Assembly: GCA_919901555.1 (NCBI GenBank)
Contig: CAKKPG010000003.1
Span: 1 to 64,000, forward strand
Source of the DNA: Nitrospiria bacterium
GTDB taxonomy: Bacteria > Nitrospirota > UBA9217
Direction of reading: 5' to 3'
DNA length: 64,000 nucleotides
The position numbers and the translations under genes are program-made. The notes beneath the pieces are model-generated. The model saw only the letters and a program-made list of their open reading frames with translations. It had not been told where the DNA came from and made no database searches. Below are positions 1-6,514 of this stretch, in pieces. How positions within the stretch are numbered: the stretch's first letter is position 1; every line of letters starts with the position of its first letter.

Positions 1-112
1 CGCCCATGCCCCATGCCGCCCATGCGCCATGCCGGCGCCATGCCGGCGCCATGCCTCATGCCGCTCATGCCGGCTCATGCCGGGCTCATGCCGCATGCCG
101 GGTCGGACCAAG
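1..112. repeat. CATGCC-rich short tandem repeat array (left edge)
   Basis: About a dozen copies of a degenerate CATGCCG/CATGCCGGC unit follow each other and end in GGTCGGACCAAG (101-112). The array probably continues left of the window. The terminal 12 bases recur inverted at 1018-1029 on the other side of the transposase gene. It looks like a REP/RAYT-associated repeat cluster rather than coding DNA, and it shares GGACCAAG with the cloverleaf repeats at 4967 and 40446. Confidence 0.6.
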
Positions 113-173
113 CCAAGCTCCTGATATTCAAATGGTATCGCTCCAAAAATAGACGTTTTGAGGCCTTAAACAG

Positions 174-914
174 TCATTTTCGTGGCCCAAAGTGATAGGG
201 CGCTGGTGTTTCTCTCAACTCATAGCTCCCATCCGCTCCGATTCCCTCACGACCTTTCCCGGCATTACCAAGTTTTTCCTTCGTCTCGTTTACAAATGAC
301 GCGCTGCCCACCGCTACGCTTTCCGTCCACTTCCCATCCCTGCCGCGGTCACCCCTGACGAGTGCATCCTCAATCCATCCCCGATAGGCACCGGCAAGAT
401 CACCCATGGCCTTAACGTTGAGAAGTTCTTTTAGTCCTTCATAGTCGAGTAACGCATATCGCTCTCGCGGGGCTTGGATTTCATTGTATCCGCTAAAAGG
501 CCACTCAGAGGGGTGCTTCACAACCCCGGCGCGAACCATGTTCATGTCGATGTAAATCATGCATTGGAGCAAATGCTTGTCCGTTTCCACGGCAGTTGCA
601 TGATAACGGTCTTCCCAGTACGCCCCTTTCCGATTCTTTCTTTGATTGTACTCCTGCCCCATCCTTCCTGCGAACAGTTGCACTGAGTTTGAGATAACGT
701 CTCGTTCACCGTTGTCTCTGACCAGAAGATGGATGTGGTTGGAGGTCACCATATAGTTCAGCACACTGAGGCCATAGCGTTTTCTGGCTTCGAATAGCCA
801 CTGAAGCCATAACCGGCGGTCCCTGGCAAACTTTAGCAGGAATTCTTTTTTATGGCAGCGGTGCGTGATGTGCCAAACATAGCCGGGAATGTAATGCCGA
901 TTCGCTCTTGGCAT
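174..914 (-). CDS. REP-associated tyrosine transposase (RAYT, Y1/IS200-like)
   Basis: A 246-aa protein of the transposase_17 (Y1) superfamily, HUH-type single-strand DNA transposases. The HUH motif is visible as NHIHLLV near residue 62; further family segments are YWEDRYHA and the conserved MNMVRAGVV-HPSEWPFSGY stretch. The start is placed at MPRANRHYIPG (914), where family members usually begin, rather than at an upstream ATG at 959. It is flanked by the inverted 12-mer GGTCGGACCAAG (101-112 and 1018-1029) and a CATG-rich array, which fits the RAYT-with-REP pattern. RAYTs are normally single-copy, domesticated enzymes that act on their own palindromic repeats. Family is confident; current activity is unknown. 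Confidence 0.88.
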   Translation of the reverse strand: MPRANRHYIPGYVWHITHRCHKKEFLLKFARDRRLWLQWLFEARKRYGLSVLNYMVTSNHIHLLVRDNGERDVISNSVQLFAGRMGQEYNQRKNRKGAYWEDRYHATAVETDKHLLQCMIYIDMNMVRAGVVKHPSEWPFSGYNEIQAPRERYALLDYEGLKELLNVKAMGDLAGAYRGWIEDALVRGDRGRDGKWTESVAVGSASFVNETKEKLGNAGKGREGIGADGSYELRETPAPYHFGPRK

Positions 915-1017
915 ATCTTGTTCTTCTTGAAAGGACGATTTGCTTGTCAAAAACATCACTCTAAGGCCATAAATAAGGCAATTTTATCGTCATTATCAAA
1001 ATATTTCAAATGGTTGT

Positions 1018-1029
1018 CTTGGTCCGACC
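1018..1029. repeat. Inverted copy of the 12-bp GGTCGGACCAAG flank
   Basis: CTTGGTCCGACC here is the exact reverse complement of bases 101-112, so the transposase gene lies between two inverted 12-mers about 0.9 kb apart. These may be ends of a RAYT unit or two REP-like sites. Confidence 0.6.
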
Positions 1030-1099
1030 CCGTACGGTACAATGGCAGTCGGGCGAATGACCGCCGCCCTTTGGCGCGTCGCTGTGGCCGCAGGTTGGT

Positions 1100-2011
1100 T
1101 CAAGATAATGGTTTGCGCACTTCTCTGCTCGACCCTCGAAACTTGTTGTTCAGTATCTTCGATATGGATTTACCTAGTTTGGTTTTGTCTTCATTTGATA
1201 AAGAGCCAAAAGGTGTATTAGCTGCCTGACCAAAAAACAAAAAAGATGTATGTCCAGTATTAAAGCTGATTGTGTAAGCTTCAAAAATATAGGGCTTTTT
1301 CCTCGGAGTCCCGTCTTTTTTGTTTTTAATGCGATGTATCTCTTTCTTGTCTTTTATATTCAATCTCCGTAAATGCTGCTCCGCTATAGAGCAAATAATA
1401 GCATGAGGTTTTAAACACTCCATCAAGCGAGACCATATTTTACACCCTTCAGAAACCAGGTCCTCTGCGATGTCCTTTCTTGATTTAACTAACTCTGTCC
1501 ATGCAGGATTTGTAGCGATGGGAGTACACAGGTCAGTATGTAACGCAGTTGACGATACAGTATCGTTAGGGTAATAACTGGCATCCAAGCCAGATAAAAT
1601 ATGTTTGTATGACTTAAACCACTTATAAGGTTTGTTCTTAAAATAATCATTAAGAGAGTTGATGTAAATGGTTTTATTTCTAGATATTTTAAATCGCTGC
1701 AAATCGGAAGGAAACTCCTTCATCGATGGATTAAGCCCAACTGTAATTATTCGATGTTTTGATTTGCGATATGCTTCTAAATCACCAAAATAAAGTATAG
1801 GGATCGAACGCTTTACAATATGCTCGTTTTTTGCAAATTTGTCGTAATGACGCCAGGTTCTTTTGATTAATTTGTCCATGTATTCTGATTCCAACCGCTT
1901 CGCTTGAGGGGCGCGGTTTTCAGCAAACCTCTCGAAGCGATGGTTAAGTCTTCCCTGCAATATCTTCTTGAAATGAGATTTATTTAAATTTAAATAATTC
2001 GCATACCTCAA
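1100..2011 (-). CDS. Hypothetical protein with UDG-fold-like motifs, in an AT-rich island
   Basis: A 303-aa protein with much lower GC than the core genes around it. Residues near 90-98 read IITVGLNPS, like motif A of the uracil-DNA glycosylase superfamily (compare GINPG in Mug/TDG), followed by a HTDLCTPI segment and, near residue 200, HAIICSIAEQHL. Together these suggest a UDG-type Rossmann-like fold, but no substrate can be assigned. The first 30 bases overlap the upstream XRE regulator; an internal ATG at 1879 (MDKLIKRTW) is an alternative start. The arrangement of a small HTH controller overlapping a downstream effector resembles restriction-modification controller operons, but no methyltransferase is present. 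Function unknown. Confidence 0.6.
   Translation of the reverse strand: MRYANYLNLNKSHFKKILQGRLNHRFERFAENRAPQAKRLESEYMDKLIKRTWRHYDKFAKNEHIVKRSIPILYFGDLEAYRKSKHRIITVGLNPSMKEFPSDLQRFKISRNKTIYINSLNDYFKNKPYKWFKSYKHILSGLDASYYPNDTVSSTALHTDLCTPIATNPAWTELVKSRKDIAEDLVSEGCKIWSRLMECLKPHAIICSIAEQHLRRLNIKDKKEIHRIKNKKDGTPRKKPYIFEAYTISFNTGHTSFLFFGQAANTPFGSLSNEDKTKLGKSISKILNNKFRGSSREVRKPLS
1110..1120. repeat. Left copy of 11-bp direct repeat bounding the AT-rich island
   Basis: GGTTTGCGCAC, identical to 2578-2588. It lies in the last codons of the 303-aa gene, close to the transition from GC-rich to AT-rich DNA. It may be a target-site duplication or attachment core. Confidence 0.45.
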
Positions 2012-2198
2012 TATTCAAAGCATTTGCCAGTTTCAACACCGAATCTAGAGAGATGTTCGCTTTGCCATTTTCAATCCTGCTCAAAAACGTAACGTGTAGC
2101 CCCGCTTTCTCAGCCAAAGCTTCTTGCGAAATATCTTTGTCGATTCTTGCCTTCTTAATTTCTTTACCAAATTTTATGAGAAATTGTTTTAATGTCAT
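1980..2198 (-). CDS. XRE-family helix-turn-helix regulator
   Basis: A 72-aa single-domain Cro/C1-type protein starting at MTLKQFLIKFG. The HTH_3 pattern is clear: ISQEALAEKAGLHVTFLSRIE (two helices) followed by NGKANISLDSVLKLANAL. Size and architecture match controller (C) proteins of restriction systems and other compact autoregulators. Its stop codon lies inside the start of the 303-aa gene, so the two are probably co-transcribed and coupled. A TATCAT element (2206-2211, minus strand) sits so close to the ATG that the transcript may be leaderless, as known for several C-protein genes; this is inference. It is divergent from the 71-aa gene at 2340 and could regulate it. Confidence 0.85.
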   Translation of the reverse strand: MTLKQFLIKFGKEIKKARIDKDISQEALAEKAGLHVTFLSRIENGKANISLDSVLKLANALNIEVCELFKFK

Positions 2199-2222
2199 AG
2201 CCGAAATGATACAATATCCGAC

Positions 2223-2251
2223 TTGACATTTACATAGACTAAACTTATAAT
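2223..2251 (+). promoter_or_regulatory. Perfect consensus sigma70 promoter for the 71-aa gene
   Basis: TTGACA (2223-2228), a 17-bp spacer and TATAAT (2246-2251): exact matches to both consensus hexamers at optimal spacing. Transcription would start near 2258 and leave a leader of about 80 nt before the 71-aa gene. It overlaps the upstream region of the divergent XRE gene, so a repressor bound here could control both. Confidence 0.8.
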
Positions 2252-2284
2252 TAATTAGCTTAGAAAGCAATATTATTCTTTACT

Positions 2285-2301
2285 AGTGAATATATTTCAC
2301 T
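2285..2301. promoter_or_regulatory. 17-bp palindrome, candidate operator
   Basis: AGTGAA, a 5-nt TATAT spacer, then TTCACT: a perfect 6-bp dyad in the leader just downstream of the consensus promoter. Size and symmetry suit a dimeric XRE protein such as the one encoded at 1980-2198. Binding is inference. Confidence 0.4.
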
Positions 2302-2339
2302 TTAAGACAATTAATTAACCTGAAAGAAATGGAGGTCGT

Positions 2340-2555
2340 ATGGAAGAAAGCAAGGAAAAATTACGATTACGTTTTCAAGCAGAAACTGACGTTGTTATAG
2401 AACCCTATCCCGAGGATTGGAAACAGTATGCTGAATGGCTTGAAAATCTGGCTATCAAAGAACTTAATAATGAAATGGTAAAAGAAAATGAGTTGTTGCT
2501 AAAGAAGATACGGGAAGCTATGGATGCCCTAGAAGAAGGCATTAAAAGCGTTTGA
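2340..2555 (+). CDS. Small acidic helical protein of unknown function (71 aa)
   Basis: A 71-residue charged protein with no signal peptide or membrane segment and a long C-terminal helical stretch (roughly residues 38-70, ELLLKKIREAMDALEEG). A strong ribosome site GGAGG (2331-2335) lies 4 nt before the ATG, and a perfect consensus promoter lies 89 bp upstream, so expression is very likely. It is divergent from the XRE regulator in the same AT-rich island. I do not recognise the family; its size and setting would suit an antitoxin, anti-restriction or accessory partner, but nothing in the sequence proves this. Confidence 0.65.
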   Translation: MEESKEKLRLRFQAETDVVIEPYPEDWKQYAEWLENLAIKELNNEMVKENELLLKKIREAMDALEEGIKSV

Positions 2556-3033
2556 GACCACTGAAATGGCCGGGGCCGGTTTGCGCACCGCACCCGCGGT
2601 TCTATATTTCGTAGAGCAACGCGAAACCCGACTGATTAGGTCTATCCTAAATTAACAAAATATTATATAAACGGGACTATAGCATGAGAATATTTATTTA
2701 TCAAGAGGTTGAAAAGAATATTGCTTTGACGTTGACGAGATATATCCATATAATATTTCAAATTAGATATTCCGAAAAAACGTAATATCCAAATTAAAAA
2801 GGAACCATCGATATGCTCCCTGTCCCTGACGAAATTTCTGAAAAATTTCGATGCCATGATGGAGCAAAAATCAGTTGTGGCGAATCTTCGGAATGATTAT
2901 CGGAAATGGCTCCGATACTTTCTCGATTTCCGCGCGATATATTCACCGCCCGATGCAAAGTCCGAGCAGGACGGTCAAGGAAGCGAAAAGCCCGCTGGAT
3001 TTTTGACCGATCCGGCGCAGGGCGGGCTTGTGC
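2556..3033. other. Intergenic stretch at island edge; no gene recognised
   Basis: It holds the right copy of the 11-bp repeat (2578-2588) and then mostly AT-rich DNA to about 2860. Open frames at 2663-2857 (minus) and 2856-3131 (plus) have no ribosome site, no recognisable protein pattern, and the second runs into mnmA antisense. I see no RNA gene or terminator. Confidence 0.5.
2578..2588. repeat. Right copy of 11-bp direct repeat bounding the AT-rich island
   Basis: GGTTTGCGCAC, identical and in the same orientation as 1110-1120. It lies 23 bp after the stop codon of the 71-aa gene. Together the copies enclose the XRE/303-aa/71-aa module. Confidence 0.45.
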
Positions 3034-4074
3034 TCACACTTCAATTACCCCTCCCCCGACAACCCTATCCCCTTCATAGAACACCGCTGCCTGGCCGGGA
3101 CAGACGCCGGCAACGGGCTTGTCGAATATGACCTGGACGCGGCCTGGTCCTGCGGGCTCGATCTTCGCAGGCACGAAGGGCGAGCGGTAGCGTATTTTAG
3201 CGGTGACGTGCAGGGGAGTTTTCAGCTCATCGAAGGGGATGAAGTGCGGCTGAGACACCGCGGTCTCCTTTGTCTGGAGCTCGGACAGCTTTCCGAGAAT
3301 GACCCTGCTCTTTTCCGGTTCGATCCTGGTGACGTAAAGCCGTTCTCCTGCGGCGACGCCGAGCTTTCTTCGCTGTCCCACGGTGAAGAAGGCGATGCCG
3401 TTGTGCTTTCCCACGACCTTCCCGTCGGTCATGATGATTTCTCCGGGTTTGAGGATCTCGGGTGCATGTTCCTTCAGAAATGCGCGGTAGTTATTGTCCG
3501 GGACGAAGCAGATCTCCTGGCTCTCGGGCCGCTCCGCAGCAGGGAGGTTGAGCGTCCTTGCCTGTTCGCGCACTTCTGTTTTTTTCATCCCTCCCAGGGG
3601 AAAGAGCACGTGCGCGAGCTGGTCCTGGGTCAAGCGGTACAGGAAGTAGCTCTGGTCTTTGCCGGCGTCGATGCCTTTCTTCAGGAGAAAACGGTCTGTT
3701 GCCGGATCGTGTTCGATACGGGCATAGTGGCCGGTGGCGAGAAAGTCGAAACCATTTTCGCGGGCGAAGGACAAAAGCAGATGAAACTTGATGAGGTCGT
3801 TGCACTTGATGCAGGGGTTCGGCGTGCGGCCGTGACGGTATTCGGAGACAAAGTTTTCGATAATATTCTGGGAAAAGGCCTCTTGTACGTCGATCACGCG
3901 ATGGGGAACGTCGAGGTGGCTGCAGACGGCCTGGGCAGAGGCAATGTCGCAGCAAAGCCCTGACGCCAGTTTCATGGTGACGCCTTCGACTGCGAAGCCT
4001 TGCCGCAGGAGGAGCGCGGCGGTAAGAGAACTGTCAACGCCGCCGCTCATGGCTACAAGAACGCGCTTGGTCAT
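3034..4074 (-). CDS. mnmA: tRNA-specific 2-thiouridylase MnmA
   Basis: A 346-aa ATP-dependent enzyme that thiolates uridine-34 (wobble) of Lys, Glu and Gln tRNAs, taking sulfur from a persulfide relay. The PP-loop SGGVDS is at residues 10-15, the first catalytic cysteine sits in NPCIKC near residue 85, the second in ESQEICFVPD near residue 185, and the conserved GQRRKLG and C-terminal RYR segments are present. Length is at the short end of the family. The start is at MTKRVLVAMSGG; upstream in-frame codons lie in an intergenic repeat. A TusA homologue encoded at 46048 could be part of the sulfur relay (inference). Transcribed alone; the next minus-strand gene lies far to the left. Confidence 0.95.
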   Translation of the reverse strand: MTKRVLVAMSGGVDSSLTAALLLRQGFAVEGVTMKLASGLCCDIASAQAVCSHLDVPHRVIDVQEAFSQNIIENFVSEYRHGRTPNPCIKCNDLIKFHLLLSFARENGFDFLATGHYARIEHDPATDRFLLKKGIDAGKDQSYFLYRLTQDQLAHVLFPLGGMKKTEVREQARTLNLPAAERPESQEICFVPDNNYRAFLKEHAPEILKPGEIIMTDGKVVGKHNGIAFFTVGQRRKLGVAAGERLYVTRIEPEKSRVILGKLSELQTKETAVSQPHFIPFDELKTPLHVTAKIRYRSPFVPAKIEPAGPGRVQVIFDKPVAGVCPGQAAVFYEGDRVVGGGVIEV

Positions 4075-4084
4075 AGAGAATTTT

Positions 4085-4238
4085 ACCACGGAGGCACGGA
4101 GACACGGAGAAAAGCGCATCCACAGATTTCGCAGATGACGCAGATTAAGGTCTTACGATTAAGCCCTGAATCTGATTTCTTATAAATCTGTGAAATCTGC
4201 AGATTTATTTTTCCCGATGCCCTCCGTGTCTCCGTGGT
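4085..4238. repeat. Imperfect inverted-repeat element of the CACGGAG/CACAGATT family
   Basis: ACCACGGAGGCACGGAGACACGG at the left is mirrored by CTCCGTGTCTCCGTGGT (4222-4238) at the right. Inner arms CCACAGATTTCGCAGAT and AATCTGTGAAATCTGCAG also pair imperfectly. The whole 154-bp element fills the mnmA-resB spacer. Fragments of the same family appear near 5795-5835, 17385-17425, 19370-19395, 19500-19530 and 34740-34775. Confidence 0.6.
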
Positions 4239-4242
4239 TATA

Positions 4243-4962
4243 TTACGCCTTTTTCCACTTCAACACGAGGAGCGTCACCGAGCCCAGGATGAACAGAATC
4301 CCTCCCGCGAGCGCCCAGATTGCTCCGGGGTCCTTTGCCACCAGGAGAAGCGCGGCGGGACGGGGTTGCAGCTCGAAGCTCTTCAGGTAAATTCCCATTC
4401 CTTTATAGAAAAGCGGCCTGTTCGGCCCGAGCGAGCCGATCTTCACAGGCTGGTTGTTTTCATAAAGAAATACCTCTGCGGACCAGCCCCTGGGAAAGCC
4501 TGAGGCGTCGGCCTCGGCGCGGAGTTCCCGGAGATAGAGCGCACGGTTCTCCGGCAGCCCCGTGGCCATCATTCCCTCGGCCAACATGCCCGAAAGTTTA
4601 TAGCCCCAGCCGGCACCGAGCAGGTGCGCAAGCAGCATGAAGAGAAACCCCATATGCACCACCTGGGGCGCGATGCGAAGGAGAAAATCCTTCCGGGACC
4701 ATCTGCCCTTGATCGCCTGGAGGCTGCAGACGATGGTGTTGATCGTGAGCAGCACGAGGGCGGCAAGGGCGCCGAAAAACCACCACGTGAGCCATACCTG
4801 CTCCGAAGCCATGTCGCCGATCCAGTGGAAGAGGAGGCGGTCGTTCATGGGGCCAAAGATCTCCCGGTGCGTCGGCATCATGGAGGAGCCGATGAAGAAC
4901 AGGCAGACGAGCGCCAGGAGCGTCCAGACCGTTGTTTTGAGAGAGAGGAAGAAAGTTTTCAT
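4243..4962 (-). CDS. resB: ResB/Ccs1-like cytochrome c biogenesis protein
   Basis: A 239-aa membrane protein of system II cytochrome c maturation, which keeps apocytochrome reduced and works with CcsA to attach heme. Membrane spans are visible at about residues 8-28 (FLSLKTTVWTLLALVCLFFI), 60-82 (WWFFGALAALVLLTINTIVC), 98-116 and the C-terminus (WALAGGILFILGSVTLLVL), with a periplasmic domain between. It is much shorter than the 400-plus residues of Gram-positive ResB, resembling the compact version seen in some deltaproteobacterial lineages. The ATG at 4962 (MKTFFLSL) is preferred over an in-frame TTG at 4974 that lies inside the cloverleaf repeat. Downstream partner of ccsA, separated only by that repeat. 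Confidence 0.8.
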   Translation of the reverse strand: MKTFFLSLKTTVWTLLALVCLFFIGSSMMPTHREIFGPMNDRLLFHWIGDMASEQVWLTWWFFGALAALVLLTINTIVCSLQAIKGRWSRKDFLLRIAPQVVHMGFLFMLLAHLLGAGWGYKLSGMLAEGMMATGLPENRALYLRELRAEADASGFPRGWSAEVFLYENNQPVKIGSLGPNRPLFYKGMGIYLKSFELQPRPAALLLVAKDPGAIWALAGGILFILGSVTLLVLKWKKA

Positions 4963-4966
4963 TGTT

Positions 4967-5046
4967 TGGACCAAGGCAACCGAGTTGCCGTTTTTTGGAC
5001 CCAGGCGCTCATGCCTTGCCTACGCCGACATGGTCGGCTCGGTCCA
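4967..5046. repeat. Cloverleaf-forming 80-bp repeat, copy 1 (ccsA-resB spacer)
   Basis: Terminal inverted repeat TGGACC...GGTCCA closes three hairpins: GGCAAC-cga-GTTGCC (4975-4989), AGGC-gctcat-GCCT (5003-5016) and GCCGAC-atg-GTCGGC (5024-5038). A T6 run (4991-4996) separates the first two. Copy 2 lies at 40446-40528 in the same orientation. It starts two bases after the ccsA stop codon and ends four bases before the resB ATG. Confidence 0.8.
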
Positions 5047-5048
5047 TA

Positions 5049-5750
5049 TCAAAACTCATGGGAGCTCTTCATCAAGAGCCCCACTCCTGCATAGGTGAAC
5101 ATCACGATCACGAAGCCGATGATCCCCAGCCACACGACGCTGCGGCCGGACCAGCCGCGGACGAGCCGCGCGTGAAGATACAGGCCATACCAGAACCAGA
5201 CGATGGTGGTCCAGAGCTCCTTCGGCGTCCAGAGCCAGTACGTGCCCCAGGCGTAGTAGGCCCAGATGCCGCCGAAGATCATGGCAATGGAGAAGAGGAC
5301 GTACCCGAGCAAAAGGTTCCGGTATTGATCCGCTTCGTCCTCCTTCCGGCCATGCATGAGGAAAAGGACGCCGAAGACCGCGCCGAGAGCGAAGAGGGCA
5401 TAGGCGACGAATGACAGGATCACATGGAGCTCGAACCAGAGGGTCTTGAGCACCGGCGGCAGCGGCCCGTGCATCTGGGGCGCGGCGAGCGAACCGGCGA
5501 GCAAGAGCAGAATGAGCGGGATCGTAATGTATGAATACCAATCGCGCAGACGCTTCCAGCCGAAGATCAGGTAGGCCGCGCCGATGGAGAAGGCGAGAAA
5601 GCCGAGCGTGTCGTGGAGGCCGATGAGCGGAATCCTGCCGTACTTCACGGCCGACGCGGCAATGAGCGCTGCGTGAAGCGCCAGCGCCGCGAGGATGAGC
5701 CTCGTTCGATAGAGCGCCAGAGGATAAAGGATGAAGAGAGTTATTTCCAT
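5049..5750 (-). CDS. ccsA: CcsA/ResC-like heme handling protein
   Basis: A 233-aa multi-spanning protein of the CcmC/CcsA/CcmF superfamily that presents heme for cytochrome c synthesis in system II. At least six hydrophobic spans are visible. The tryptophan-rich WWD segment is present near residue 165 as WGTYWLWTPKELW, but the usual aspartate after the last tryptophan (W-D-P-K-E) is a threonine (codon ACG). Candidate heme-ligand histidines lie in FELHVILSF and LYLHARL. The start is at MEITLFILYP (5750); the longer open frame reads through an AT-rich intergenic repeat. First gene of the ccsA-resB pair. Confidence 0.85.
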   Translation of the reverse strand: MEITLFILYPLALYRTRLILAALALHAALIAASAVKYGRIPLIGLHDTLGFLAFSIGAAYLIFGWKRLRDWYSYITIPLILLLLAGSLAAPQMHGPLPPVLKTLWFELHVILSFVAYALFALGAVFGVLFLMHGRKEDEADQYRNLLLGYVLFSIAMIFGGIWAYYAWGTYWLWTPKELWTTIVWFWYGLYLHARLVRGWSGRSVVWLGIIGFVIVMFTYAGVGLLMKSSHEF

Positions 5751-5840
5751 AATTTTGCATTTTGCATTTTGAAATTTGACTTTTCCATTGCTTTCTTGGT
5801 GTCTTCGCGCCTTAGTGTCTTTGTGGCGGATTTTGTACCT
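5751..5840. repeat. Intergenic AT-rich repeat plus CACGGAG-family fragment
   Basis: A reiterated ATTTTGCATTTTGCATTTTGAAATTTG tract is followed by a gtgtcttcgcgccttagtgtctttgtgg fragment of the same type as the element at 4085. Both are common non-coding repeats in this window and inflate the apparent open frame of ccsA. Confidence 0.5.
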
Positions 5841-5847
5841 GAGACAC

Positions 5848-5881
5848 AAAAGGCATCCCAACTATCCGGGATGCCTTTTAA
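5848..5881 (-). terminator. Rho-independent terminator after the HU gene
   Basis: AAAAGGCATCCC pairs with GGGATGCCTTTT across an 8-nt loop, giving a 10-12 bp stem with A/T runs on both sides. It lies 30 bp past the HU stop codon and could also act on plus-strand transcription. Confidence 0.85.
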
Positions 5882-5910
5882 TGAGCCTTATGATATCTTG
5901 AAGAGTGAAA

Positions 5911-6198
5911 CTATTTCTTTCCGAGGATCGCCTCTTTTGCGGCCTTGGCAACGCGGAACTTCACGACCTTCTTTGCCGGGATCTTGATGGCCTCGCCGGT
6001 CTGGGGGTTCCGGCCCATGCGGGCCTTGCGGTTCACCAGCACGAGCTTGCCGAGCCCCGGGAGCGTGAAGGCGTTCTTTGCCTCCTTGTAGGCCAGCGCT
6101 GCCAATTCTTCCAGGAACTGCACTGCTACTTTCTTCTTAAGGTCCACCTTCTTCGCAAGAGCATCCGCAATCTGAGACTTCGTCATGGCTTTTGCCAT
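5911..6198 (-). CDS. hup: HU-family DNA-binding protein
   Basis: A 95-aa bacterial histone-like protein that bends and compacts DNA in the nucleoid. It starts MAKAMTKSQIADALAKK and carries the HU signature in the beta-arm region (GKLVLVNRKARMGRNPQTGE), where the conserved RNP segment intercalates DNA. A lysine-rich tail ends it. The ribosome site AAGGAGG is 8 nt before the ATG. A clear sigma70 promoter (6273-6301) and a terminator (5848-5881) make it a complete monocistronic unit. Confidence 0.95.
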   Translation of the reverse strand: MAKAMTKSQIADALAKKVDLKKKVAVQFLEELAALAYKEAKNAFTLPGLGKLVLVNRKARMGRNPQTGEAIKIPAKKVVKFRVAKAAKEAILGKK

Positions 6199-6272
6199 AA
6201 ACTTTCCTCCTTAATATAATGAAATGTGAATTTTTCACTGCCGGGAAGGCAGTTTTACTGCGATTTTCTAAA

Positions 6273-6301
6273 AGTATATACACTCCATTTGAAAATAGCA
6301 A
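6273..6301 (-). promoter_or_regulatory. Sigma70 promoter of the HU gene
   Basis: On the minus strand, TTGCTA (6296-6301), a 17-bp spacer and TATACT (6273-6278). The leader would be about 70 nt and contains the AAGGAGG ribosome site. Confidence 0.65.
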
Positions 6302-6514
6302 GCGATTTTTTAAAAAAGTTTTTTTTGTGGTGATATTGTTCAGACCTTCTGTAGAGGAAAAAAGGGGCCTGTACGGGCGCTACGGAGAAAATGTTGGGCC
6401 CATGCTGCAGAAGTTTCAGGTCAGGGATTACGGGACCCTTGATAGGGAACCATATGCGGGTGACCCCATACCGTTCTGAACTGCGGCGCCGCATCCACGA
6501 TCATCTGCTGCCCG

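Noticed and set aside
1-112. CRISPR array reading of the CATGCC repeat block
   Set aside because: The units are 7-10 bases, contiguous and without unique spacers.
13-195. Plus-strand 60-aa frame rich in Met, Pro, His and Ala
   Set aside because: It is a translation of the CATGCC repeat array.
852-1229. Plus-strand open frame opposite the transposase and the 303-aa gene
   Set aside because: No ribosome site, low-complexity Ser/Arg composition in places, and it runs antisense to two better-supported genes.
1980-2011. A full restriction-modification system in the AT-rich island
   Set aside because: The XRE-effector layout fits, but no methyltransferase motif occurs in the island, and the 303-aa protein lacks a recognisable nuclease motif.
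2663-3131. Two open frames (minus 2663-2857 and plus 2856-3131) between the island and mnmA
   Set aside because: Neither has a ribosome site or a protein-like pattern; the plus frame runs antisense into mnmA.
4967-5046. tRNA gene reading of the cloverleaf repeat
   Set aside because: It has a closing stem and three arms, but no TPsiC GTTC motif, no conserved D-loop bases and no 7-nt anticodon loop.
6219-6494. Opposed 86-aa and 79-aa frames upstream of the HU gene
   Set aside because: They cover the HU promoter region, have no ribosome sites and no family resemblance.
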